Source: Candidatus Dadabacteria bacterium
GTDB taxonomy: Bacteria; Desulfobacterota_D; UBA1144; Nemesobacterales; JAJCZQ01
Length of the DNA stretch: 6,323 bases
NCBI GenBank assembly: GCA_030624695.1
Contig: JAUXJP010000062.1
Coordinates: 1-6,323 of the forward strand
Direction: 5' to 3'
The notes beneath the pieces were generated by a model. The model was not told the DNA's origin, made no database searches, and worked only from the letters and a program-made list of their open reading frames with translations. The translations under genes were made by a program, and so were the position numbers. Positions 1 to 5,522 of the stretch are shown here, piece by piece (position 1 is the first letter of the stretch; each line of letters starts with the position of its first letter).

Positions 1-293
1 ATTTTAGCGTTCTTAAACAACTCAATTAAAGAATCTACCGGGATTGCCGGCAGTGTTATTATATCGACAGTACCCCTTGCACAAAGATCTATTGAGACTT
101 CACCTATTGTCTCATTATCGGGGGCATCAACAATATTTACAAAATCATACTGGCCAAGAGTGGCAAACTGGTCTATTACCTTAACTCCTCTTTTTTCAAG
201 TTCCTTGTCCACTTCCTTTATTCTGTGGGGCCTTTCCTTTAGGGTTTTACGGCCTTCAGGAGTTAATTTGCTCAAAAGTATATATATTCCCAT
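1..293 (-). CDS. GYD-domain protein, partial (3' end off window)
   Basis: From the ATG at 293 the minus strand reads 97 open codons to the window edge without a stop. The protein starts MGIYILLSKLTPEGRKTLKE and has the hallmarks of the GYD family (Pfam GYD): an N-terminal beta strand, the LTPEGRKTLKERP segment (10-22), a GxYD motif (GQYD, 47-50) followed by FVNIVDAPDN, and a late RGTVDIITLPAIPVD segment (73-87). Family members are usually about 90-105 residues, so only a few codons should be missing. They are small cytoplasmic alpha/beta proteins of unknown biochemical role; no function can be assigned. No Shine-Dalgarno sequence is visible before the ATG (the upstream bases are AT-only apart from AACAAC), but the family alignment begins at this methionine. 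It is divergent from the exported repeat protein, with about 126 bp between the starts. Confidence 0.88.
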   Translation of the reverse strand, partial: MGIYILLSKLTPEGRKTLKERPHRIKEVDKELEKRGVKVIDQFATLGQYDFVNIVDAPDNETIGEVSIDLCARGTVDIITLPAIPVDSLIELFKNAK

Positions 294-373
294 AATGTTG
301 TTATTATATATTTTTTATTATAGATTTTAACAGTAAAAATAGATCATTAACATAATTGTTCTATTTCCACTTT

Positions 374-379
374 TATAAT
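374..379 (+). promoter_or_regulatory. Possible -10 box for the exported repeat protein gene
   Basis: A perfect TATAAT lies in the divergent intergenic region, about 40 bp before the preferred ATG at 420. It would place transcription start near 386 and give a leader of roughly 35 nt. The best -35-like hexamer, TTAACA at 347-352, is 21 bp away, which is longer than the usual 16-18, so the -35 match is poor. In such AT-rich DNA a TATAAT can occur by chance. It overlaps the alternative ATG at 378, which argues against that codon as the start. Confidence 0.3.
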
Positions 380-419
380 GTATAATTTAACCCTTAAAAA
401 AATCCATGCGGGGACACAT

Positions 420-1817
420 ATGTCAAACAAATGCAAAAATAATTTTTTATTTTCCCTACTAGTTCTGATCATGTTTATATCTATTCCCACCATTTGTTAT
501 TCACAAAGAGTAAAAGCTGATAAAGCAATTGTTATAGAAGACTACACATGGGGTGCTTCCACTATGGGCAGCCAGGCTATGCTTAGAGATATAACTTTAA
601 AAAATACCAGTCTTCAGGAATTCCAGAACATAGATATAGAAATTGAACTATTTACTATTAACAGCATTCCGCAGGGTTCTTTGAGAGGTACTATTCATGA
701 TGTCCTTCCCGCAGGTGCTACTAAAACTTTTGAAAAAGTAAAATTTGGACTCCTTCATACCGATTTGCAAAGATCAATAGCAAGGGTGGTAAGGGCAGAC
801 TATATTCAGACAGGAACGCCAGATCAGCCATCCGATCTGATTTTGGTAACAAATTGGGAATGGCAGGGCGGGCAGTACGGTACAGAGGGAATATTAAAGG
901 AAATCACACTGGAAAATAGAAGTGACCAGAACTATAAAGATATTAAGATCAGGATTAATGACCTCGGAGTAAGGGGTTCTTCAAAAGTGGGTGTGGAAGG
1001 ATATACAAGTAATGTAGTTATTCATGACATATTGCCTGCAAAGTCGAGCTCAACATATAAGAATGTTAATGTAGGATTCAGGCACCCTGACGCTACACGA
1101 AGTCACATCTACGTACTTGATGCATACCAGCTCTCAGATAAAGAGCTAAGGTATATCATCAAAAAAGAAACAAAAGAGGGTAACTACGAAACTGCCAAGA
1201 AAGTTGAGATTACACTTGAGGATGAACCTGAAAAAAGGCTCTCAATTGCCGAAAGGTACAGGCAGAAACTGGAAGAAACTGATGTAGATTTTAATACGGA
1301 AGTTGCCGACTCAGAAATTAATGAGGCCCCCGGGGTAGAAATTCCTGCCGGAACTTCATCACTAGAAGACAACTCTTCATCAGAGATTGTAGCTACAAGA
1401 TCCAAGCAAACAGTGTTTGATAAGGAAGATATGCTAAAGAATAAACCAAGTGATCAGATAATTCCAAAAGAGATAGAGATAGGATATGTTTCCGATGATG
1501 ATGTCGCCCTGCCAAAACATGATATCATTGTAAAAGATTTTAAATGGGGAAGCGGTGTTCCCGGATCACAAGGGGTTCTTAAAGAAGTAAGGCTGCAGAA
1601 TCTAAGCGGTATTACTTATTCAAAAATTGAACTGCTAGTAGAGTTTGTATCCTCAACAGGAGTGCCATTAGCATCTAACAAGGTAAAAATAATAGATGTA
1701 CTTCCTCCGCATTCCAGTAAAACATTTGAAGATTTAAAGCTTGGATTAATAGTTGTGCTGCCCAATGAAAAAGATATGATAATAAGCGTAAAAGATGCTA
1801 AGAGCAGCGTAGATTAG
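420..1817 (+). CDS. Exported protein with three beta-rich repeat modules, function unknown
   Basis: This is a 465-residue protein when started at the ATG at 420, chosen over an in-frame ATG at 378. The 420 start puts a classic signal peptide at the very N-terminus: basic KCK, then a hydrophobic core at about residues 8-25, with plausible signal peptidase I cleavage after CYS (26-28). GGGGA at 410-414 sits 5 nt upstream as a modest ribosome binding site. Cys26 is not in a good lipobox because Ile precedes it.

The mature part has three diverged modules at residues 36-129, 140-238 and 367-460. Each has an aromatic/Trp motif (YTWG, WEWQG, FKWG), then G-[ST]-x-x-x-L-[KR]-[DE]-[IV]-x-L-x-N, then D-[IV]-LP followed by T-[FY]-[EK] and a VxxG/LxLG turn. 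Residues 239-366 form a charged linker rich in Glu, Lys, Ser and Asp. Alternating hydrophobics suggest a beta-sandwich, perhaps like FxLYD-type domains; that is inference. No catalytic motif is seen. Substrate and partners are unknown. Confidence 0.85.
   Translation: MSNKCKNNFLFSLLVLIMFISIPTICYSQRVKADKAIVIEDYTWGASTMGSQAMLRDITLKNTSLQEFQNIDIEIELFTINSIPQGSLRGTIHDVLPAGATKTFEKVKFGLLHTDLQRSIARVVRADYIQTGTPDQPSDLILVTNWEWQGGQYGTEGILKEITLENRSDQNYKDIKIRINDLGVRGSSKVGVEGYTSNVVIHDILPAKSSSTYKNVNVGFRHPDATRSHIYVLDAYQLSDKELRYIIKKETKEGNYETAKKVEITLEDEPEKRLSIAERYRQKLEETDVDFNTEVADSEINEAPGVEIPAGTSSLEDNSSSEIVATRSKQTVFDKEDMLKNKPSDQIIPKEIEIGYVSDDDVALPKHDIIVKDFKWGSGVPGSQGVLKEVRLQNLSGITYSKIELLVEFVSSTGVPLASNKVKIIDVLPPHSSKTFEDLKLGLIVVLPNEKDMIISVKDAKSSVD
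525..806 (+). repeat. Module 1 of the three-repeat exported protein
   Basis: Codes for residues 36-129. Its landmarks are DYTWG (41-45), GSQAMLRDITLKN (50-62), HDVLPAGATKTFEKVKFG (93-110) and a closing ARVVRADYI strand (121-129). It matches module 3 most clearly around GSQxxLxxxxLxN and DVLPxxxxKTFExxxxG. The repeat is at protein level only; the DNA copies have diverged. Confidence 0.7.
837..1133 (+). repeat. Module 2 of the three-repeat exported protein
   Basis: Codes for residues 140-238. Its landmarks are NWEWQG (145-150), GTEGILKEITLENRS (154-168), HDILPAKSSSTYKNVNVG (202-219) and a closing SHIYVLDAYQ strand (228-237). Compared with modules 1 and 3 it has a slightly longer middle (GSSKVGVEGYTSN, 186-198). 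It follows module 1 after a spacer of about 10 residues. Confidence 0.7.
1518..1799 (+). repeat. Module 3 of the three-repeat exported protein
   Basis: Codes for residues 367-460, almost at the C-terminus. Its landmarks are DFKWGSG (373-379), GSQGVLKEVRLQN (382-394), DVLPPHSSKTFEDLKLG (426-442) and a closing MIISVKDAK strand (453-461). It is separated from module 2 by about 128 residues of polar, charged linker, so the protein has a 2 + 1 layout. Confidence 0.7.
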
Positions 1818-1833
1818 TAAATAAAACAGCTTA

Positions 1834-2064
1834 TTATGGTTCAGTTTCTACACTAAGAAAGGTAGAAGCTTCGTCTACAATCTCAATAAGCCTGTCTTTG
1901 AAAAGATTTATACCGTCCAGTGGAATTACTATGCAGGAACGGCCCCCGCTTAGTTCGGTAATCCTTAGGTACTTACCCTTGTGATTTTCTTTAATGTCGA
2001 AAAAAAATCTTTTAGATTCGATATCTACATGTTTACTTGCAAGTTCTTTTTCTGATTTATCCAT
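1834..2064 (-). CDS. PUR-domain (DUF3276-type) nucleic-acid-binding protein
   Basis: A 76-residue protein with one PUR-alpha-like repeat. The segment KRFFFDIKENHKGKYLRITE (18-37), then GGRSCIVIPLDGINLFKDRL (40-59) and an amphipathic helix to about residue 68, match the bacterial PurA-like / DUF3276 pattern. In that family an aromatic [YF]FF-D strand is followed by G-[KD]-[YF]-L-x-I-x-E and a closing helix. Bacterial members such as Borrelia BpuR carry one repeat, dimerise, and bind single-stranded DNA or RNA. That role is transferred from the family and not shown here.

The start at 2064 is well fixed: GAGGAGGAGG precedes it at ideal distance, and a TTGAAA/TATAAA promoter lies just beyond. 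The gene is monocistronic, faces the exported repeat protein tail to tail, and is divergent from the thioesterase. Confidence 0.75.
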   Translation of the reverse strand: MDKSEKELASKHVDIESKRFFFDIKENHKGKYLRITELSGGRSCIVIPLDGINLFKDRLIEIVDEASTFLSVETEP

Positions 2065-2071
2065 TATTCCG

Positions 2072-2080
2072 CCTCCTCCT
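2072..2080 (-). promoter_or_regulatory. Strong ribosome binding site of the PUR-domain gene
   Basis: The minus strand reads AGGAGGAGG, two overlapping perfect Shine-Dalgarno cores. The nearer one is 7 nt from the ATG at 2064. It fixes this start and, together with htrA, shows that the host uses canonical Shine-Dalgarno initiation at some genes. Confidence 0.85.
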
Positions 2081-2096
2081 CAAACCGTCTCTAAAT

Positions 2097-2126
2097 TTTA
2101 TAGGGTTGGAAATGATAACCTTTCAA
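2097..2126 (-). promoter_or_regulatory. Sigma70-type promoter of the PUR-domain gene
   Basis: On the minus strand, TTGAAA (2121-2126) is followed after 18 bp by TATAAA (2097-2102, continuing as TATAAAAT). Both hexamers differ from consensus at one position. Transcription would begin near 2090, leaving a leader of about 25 nt that contains the ribosome binding site. Confidence 0.55.
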
Positions 2127-2206
2127 AACAAAAAATCAAGCAGTAAAAAGTGGCTTAATAATAATAAAAATTGTATAAAATCAAAAATTATATATTTTGT
2201 AAGAGG

Positions 2207-2644
2207 ATGGCAAGAATAAGGGTAAAAGAACCGGAAAATTTTATATTCTCAACTGAATTACCAGTAAGAATCAGTGAGATTAATTACGGCGGACACCTTG
2301 GTCACGATGCAATTTTACCAATTACTCATGAAGCAAGGGTTCGGTTCCTTAAAAAATTAAAATACACTGAAATGGACTTCGGTGGACCCGGTATTGTTCT
2401 GTCCGGCGTAATTATCGAGTATATAAATGAAACCTTTTATGGAGATACTGTGATAATAAAGATAGCACTATCCGGTATTCATAAAAATGGGCTGGATTTT
2501 GTTTATCAGCTTGAAAATAAGAAAAAAAATGTACCTATTGCAAGAGTTCTGACTTCCATAATATTCTTTGATTATGAAATCCGTAAAGTTGTCAGAACCC
2601 CTGATGAAGTAATTAAAAAACTGGAAAGTATGCCATATTTATAA
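2207..2644 (+). CDS. Hotdog-fold acyl-CoA thioesterase (4HBT family)
   Basis: With the ATG at 2207 the protein has 145 residues, normal for single-domain hotdog thioesterases, which hydrolyse acyl-CoA thioesters in the cytoplasm. The diagnostic part is VRISEINYGGHLGHDAILPI (20-39), the active-site loop, followed by HEARVRFLKKL (41-51), the central hotdog helix with conserved Glu42. Strand segments follow at IVLSGVIIEYINETFYGDTV (63-82), LDFVYQLEN (96-104) and IARVLTSIIFFDYEIRKVV (111-129). Related proteins usually have GND where this one has GHD (32-34). The acyl substrate cannot be told.

An in-frame TTG at 2171 would add 12 residues (MYKIKNYIFCKR) outside the fold. The ATG is preferred, although the purine-rich AAGAGG touches it directly and is too close for a standard ribosome binding site. 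A TATAAA at 2174-2179 is a weak -10 candidate without a good -35. Confidence 0.85.
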   Translation: MARIRVKEPENFIFSTELPVRISEINYGGHLGHDAILPITHEARVRFLKKLKYTEMDFGGPGIVLSGVIIEYINETFYGDTVIIKIALSGIHKNGLDFVYQLENKKKNVPIARVLTSIIFFDYEIRKVVRTPDEVIKKLESMPYL

Positions 2645-4246
2645 TTACTCTTCCTTCTCATCATCACCCTTTTTATCTTTATTGTTATCAAATCTGTAGC
2701 CAATATATAGAGAATTTTGGCCCCGTTTTACAAGGAAAAGAGCAAGCTTGCCTTCGACCACATTTTCTATAGCACTATTGTAGTCATCAATATTGTCTAT
2801 TTCGGTTTTATCGATATTTGTTATAATATCGCCAGTTCTAAAACCGGCATCATATGCCTTGGTGCCTCTTTGGACATTAAACAAAATTACACCGCTATCA
2901 CGGTCAAGATTATATTTTTTCGCAAGTTCGGGAGTAATTTCCTTTATATTCAGACCAATTTTACTATCGGTATTCTCTTCCGGCTCTGGAGCTGCTTTCT
3001 TTGCATCTTTTAATTCACCAAGATGTACATTAAGAACCTTTTCTTTACCATCCCTTATTATAGTTAAGTTAACATCGCTGTCTGGTTTTGCTGCACCAAC
3101 AAAACGTGTCAGGTCGGCAAACTCTTCAATAGGCTGATTGTTGAACTTGATTACAACATCACCGCTTTCAAGCCCGGCTTTATCTGCAGGACTATCCGGA
3201 CTGACATCGGCAATTAATGCACCGTTAGTACCTTCCAGGCCCATACCTTCGGCTAATTCGGGTGTTATTTCCTGAATTATTACACCTAGCCAGCCTCTCA
3301 CCACTTTACCGCTGTCCTTAAGCTGATTAATTACATTAGAAGCTAGGTTTATAGGAATTGCAAAACCAATACCCTGGCCCCGTGCAGAAATGGCTGTATT
3401 TACCCCGATAACTTCACCATTCAGATTAAATAATGGTCCACCACTATTACCTGGATTTAGCGGCGCGTCTGTCTGTATGAAGTCATCATAAGCACCCAGT
3501 CCAAGAGACCTGCCCTTGGCACTAATTATGCCGGCGGTTACCGTGTATCCTAATCCAAACGGGTTACCTATAGCCATTACCCAGTCGCCTATTCTAAGTT
3601 GTTCAGAATTCCCAATCTCAACTGCTGAAAAATCATATTCAGCCTCAATTTTGAGAACTGCAAGATCGGTTTTTGCGTCCTTGCCTATTACCTCGGCTTT
3701 AAATTCCGTGCCGTCTTCAAGTATTACTTTAATATCTTCAGCCCTCGCAATAACGTGATTATTGGTAACCACGTATCCATCCTGGCTGATAATAAACCCG
3801 GACCCAAGTCCCTTTCTTTTAAACTCCTTTAGCTGAGGGTTATTACCGCCAAAAAACTTTTTAAAGAAGTCCTCGAACGGGTCTTTCTGGCCGCCATATG
3901 GCGACTTAGGAGCCTGTTGAAAAAATCCTCTTTGTTTTACAACACTGGTCGTACTTATATTTACAACTGATGGTTTTAGTACTTCAACCAGGTCGGCAAA
4001 AGAAGGCAGATTGCCGTTTCGTATCAAAGGTGATTTTGATGGTGAACTATTTTTATTTGAAATAACGCTGGATTTCTTTTTATCTTTATTTTTTTGTTTA
4101 TCGTTTTGCTCTCCTGTTTTGGATTGCATGGATTCAGTACTTTTTTCCTGTTTTTTTTCTGTCGAGGAATCATCGGCACGCTTGCATGAAGCAGAAATAG
4201 TGACGATTAAAACTGTAATTAACAATAATGAAGACAACCTGGTCAT
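2645..4246 (-). CDS. htrA: Do/HtrA (DegP/DegQ-type) periplasmic serine endopeptidase
   Basis: A 533-residue protein that degrades or chaperones misfolded envelope proteins. The order is: a hydrophobic signal segment (about 4-20); Cys21 in a borderline lipobox (SASC); a Lys/Ser/Glu-rich low-complexity stretch (22-72); a trypsin-like domain (about 85-310); PDZ1 (about 317-412, GWLGVIIQEITPELAEGMGL) and PDZ2 (about 428-520). The catalytic triad is intact: His164 in TNNHVI, Asp194 in TDLAVLKI and Ser268 in NPGNSGGPLF. The LA-loop region FFQQAPK to FGGNNPQ (108-137) is typical of proteobacterial Do proteases.

It is somewhat longer than the usual 450-500 residues because of the N-terminal polar stretch. 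The start is fixed by AGGAGG 7 nt upstream. It lies 123 bp after aroK, enough for its own promoter, and its stop codon abuts that of the thioesterase. Which Do subtype (DegP, DegQ or MucD) cannot be settled from sequence alone. Confidence 0.95.
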   Translation of the reverse strand: MTRLSSLLLITVLIVTISASCKRADDSSTEKKQEKSTESMQSKTGEQNDKQKNKDKKKSSVISNKNSSPSKSPLIRNGNLPSFADLVEVLKPSVVNISTTSVVKQRGFFQQAPKSPYGGQKDPFEDFFKKFFGGNNPQLKEFKRKGLGSGFIISQDGYVVTNNHVIARAEDIKVILEDGTEFKAEVIGKDAKTDLAVLKIEAEYDFSAVEIGNSEQLRIGDWVMAIGNPFGLGYTVTAGIISAKGRSLGLGAYDDFIQTDAPLNPGNSGGPLFNLNGEVIGVNTAISARGQGIGFAIPINLASNVINQLKDSGKVVRGWLGVIIQEITPELAEGMGLEGTNGALIADVSPDSPADKAGLESGDVVIKFNNQPIEEFADLTRFVGAAKPDSDVNLTIIRDGKEKVLNVHLGELKDAKKAAPEPEENTDSKIGLNIKEITPELAKKYNLDRDSGVILFNVQRGTKAYDAGFRTGDIITNIDKTEIDNIDDYNSAIENVVEGKLALFLVKRGQNSLYIGYRFDNNKDKKGDDEKEE

Positions 4247-4253
4247 TTATAAG

Positions 4254-4259
4254 CCTCCT
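4254..4259 (-). promoter_or_regulatory. Ribosome binding site of htrA
   Basis: A perfect AGGAGG on the minus strand, 7 nt before the ATG at 4246. It supports that start, which also places the signal segment at the N-terminus. Confidence 0.85.
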
Positions 4260-4339
4260 GACTTAAAAGTTTAAATAAATATAGTCATGTAAATACTATA
4301 GGCAAGGAAATCCATACCTGCATAATTTACTAAATTTTT

Positions 4340-4366
4340 TTTGAATGTTATTTGTCAATATGTTCC
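4340..4366 (-). promoter_or_regulatory. Possible ECF/sigmaE-like promoter of htrA
   Basis: On the minus strand GGAACAT (4360-4366) is followed after 15 bp by TCAAA (4340-4344). This resembles the GGAACTT and TCTGA/TCAAA elements of sigmaE-type promoters, which control degP in enterobacteria. Start would be near 4333, with an 87-nt leader. A perfect TTGACA (4353-4358) overlaps the same stretch, but at 16-18 bp it meets only a poor -10 (ATTTAG or similar), so a sigma70 promoter is a weaker reading. A TATAGT at 4295-4300 is a third candidate -10. None is proven. Confidence 0.25.
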
Positions 4367-4369
4367 AGG

Positions 4370-4885
4370 TCAAGTAAATAATAGCCCACTTATATTATCA
4401 GATATCATTTGAGGCGTGAGACTTTCCGTCTCAACTACAATATCTGAACTTTCATACAGTACCTTTCGGCTCTCAAGTAACTCACCTGCCGTTTCAAAAG
4501 GGTTTTCAACCTCAAGAACCGGCCTTCCCTTATCGTCTTTAATACGTTCCCATATAGTCTCAATACCAGCTTTTAGATAAATACTTGTACCGGAGGATTC
4601 GATGATGTTTATGTTAGTAGGTTTTAACACAATGCCTCCCCCTGTTGATATTACCGTATTTGATTTATCCTTTGATACGCTTGTTAAACAATCCGTTTCC
4701 AGGTTCCTGAAATATTCTTCGCCCAGATTTGAAAATATATCTGTTATTTTTTTATTAGACGTTTTTTCAATTAAATCATCAAGATCTATAAATTTATAAC
4801 CAATTGAAGCTGATAGGATCTTACCTACCGTTGACTTCCCGGCACCCATAAAGCCAATAAGATACAATTTACTTAGTTTTTTCAA
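4370..4885 (-). CDS. aroK: Shikimate kinase
   Basis: A 171-residue cytoplasmic enzyme that phosphorylates shikimate to shikimate 3-phosphate with ATP, in the chorismate pathway. The Walker A P-loop is GFMGAGKST (11-19). The shikimate-binding set is present: DLDD (34-37), Arg60 in EEYFRNLE, and TGGG (81-84). The lid has GRPVL (120-124) with Arg121, and Arg140 in ESRKVLYE lies where the second substrate arginine is expected. Length is typical.

The start is a TTG at 4885, because an in-frame stop lies three codons upstream and no ATG occurs before the P-loop. A second TTG at 4867 would give 165 residues and cannot be excluded. Neither has a Shine-Dalgarno sequence. The gene follows ribE by 23 bp, so translation probably depends on the operon transcript. 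Confidence 0.95.
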   Translation of the reverse strand: MKKLSKLYLIGFMGAGKSTVGKILSASIGYKFIDLDDLIEKTSNKKITDIFSNLGEEYFRNLETDCLTSVSKDKSNTVISTGGGIVLKPTNINIIESSGTSIYLKAGIETIWERIKDDKGRPVLEVENPFETAGELLESRKVLYESSDIVVETESLTPQMISDNISGLLFT

Positions 4886-4908
4886 TTTATTGAATTATCA
4901 GAAAAATA

Positions 4909-5517
4909 TTAACTATCCTGTGTATATTCAGGTCTTGTAAGTTTTTCAACATACTTCCCGATTATATCACATTCAATATTTACTATAGAAGAAATTTTCA
5001 AATCACCTATTACAGTTTCAACTTGGGTATGTGGAATAATGTTTACAGAAAATATATCTTTATTGACATCATTAACTGTAAGACTGATACCGTCAACTGC
5101 AATTGACCCCTTGGTAATTATATATTTTGCAAGATTATTACCCACTGAAAATGAATATTCAATGGATTTTCCAATATTCTTGATATCTGAAACTTCCCCT
5201 ACCCCGTCAATATGGCCTGTTACAATATGTCCGCCAAATCTCCCGTCAGCCTTAAGCGCCCTTTCAAGGTTTACCCTTACTCCGGGCAAAAGTCCGGAAA
5301 GGTTAGTTCTCGCAAGTGTTTCATGAGAGGCATCAAAGGTAAATAGATTCCCGGATAAAGTAACAATAGTAAGGCATACTCCGTTTACGGAAATACTTTC
5401 ACCAATAACTAGTTCTTCCGAAACAATTTTATTAAATTCTATTATATACCTGTTCTCTTTCTCACCTACTTCAATCTCATGAACAGTTCCAATATCTTCT
5501 ATTAAACCCGTAAACAT
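4909..5517 (-). CDS. ribE: Riboflavin synthase, alpha chain
   Basis: A 202-residue enzyme that dismutates two 6,7-dimethyl-8-ribityllumazine into riboflavin plus the pyrimidine precursor, the last step of riboflavin synthesis. It has the two tandem lumazine-binding barrels of the family. The first runs about 1-90 with MFTGLIEDIG at the start and SVNGVCLT (43-50). The second runs about 91-190 with GHIVTGHIDGVG (96-107), AVDGISLTV (140-148) and IPHT (161-164). Length is normal.

The MFTGLIE start at 5517 is diagnostic. An in-frame extension to 5580 overlaps lspA and adds no homologous sequence, so it is rejected. AAAAGG inside the end of lspA, 9 nt upstream, may act as ribosome binding site. 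It begins 5 bp after the lspA stop, so coupled translation is likely. No FMN riboswitch precedes it and no other rib gene is present. Confidence 0.95.
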   Translation of the reverse strand: MFTGLIEDIGTVHEIEVGEKENRYIIEFNKIVSEELVIGESISVNGVCLTIVTLSGNLFTFDASHETLARTNLSGLLPGVRVNLERALKADGRFGGHIVTGHIDGVGEVSDIKNIGKSIEYSFSVGNNLAKYIITKGSIAVDGISLTVNDVNKDIFSVNIIPHTQVETVIGDLKISSIVNIECDIIGKYVEKLTRPEYTQDS

Positions 5518-5522
5518 AATAT

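Noticed and set aside
378..419. In-frame N-terminal extension of the exported repeat protein from the ATG at 378
   Set aside because: The ATG overlaps a TATAAT, the extra 14 residues would precede the signal peptide, and the 420 start has the better ribosome site.
1184..1405. Minus-strand open frame of 73 codons, Ser-rich, inside the exported protein gene
   Set aside because: It is antisense to the Glu/Ser/Asp-rich linker, which explains its composition; no start signal is seen.
1800..1850. Bidirectional terminator between the repeat protein and the PUR gene
   Set aside because: Only 16 bp separate the stops, and I found no GC-rich stem followed by a T run on either strand.
2037..2219. Open frame of 60 codons on the plus strand spanning the PUR start and the intergenic region
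   Set aside because: It is low-complexity Lys/Asn-rich sequence across the divergent promoter region, out of frame with the thioesterase, and resembles no protein family.
2717..4274. Several plus-strand open frames inside and at the start of htrA
   Set aside because: They are antisense shadows of a gene with an intact family signature along its whole length.
4324..4345. Terminator after aroK from the A/T run and the small inverted repeat AATTT-AGT-AAATT
   Set aside because: The stem is only 5 bp, all A/T, and no T run follows it in the direction of transcription.
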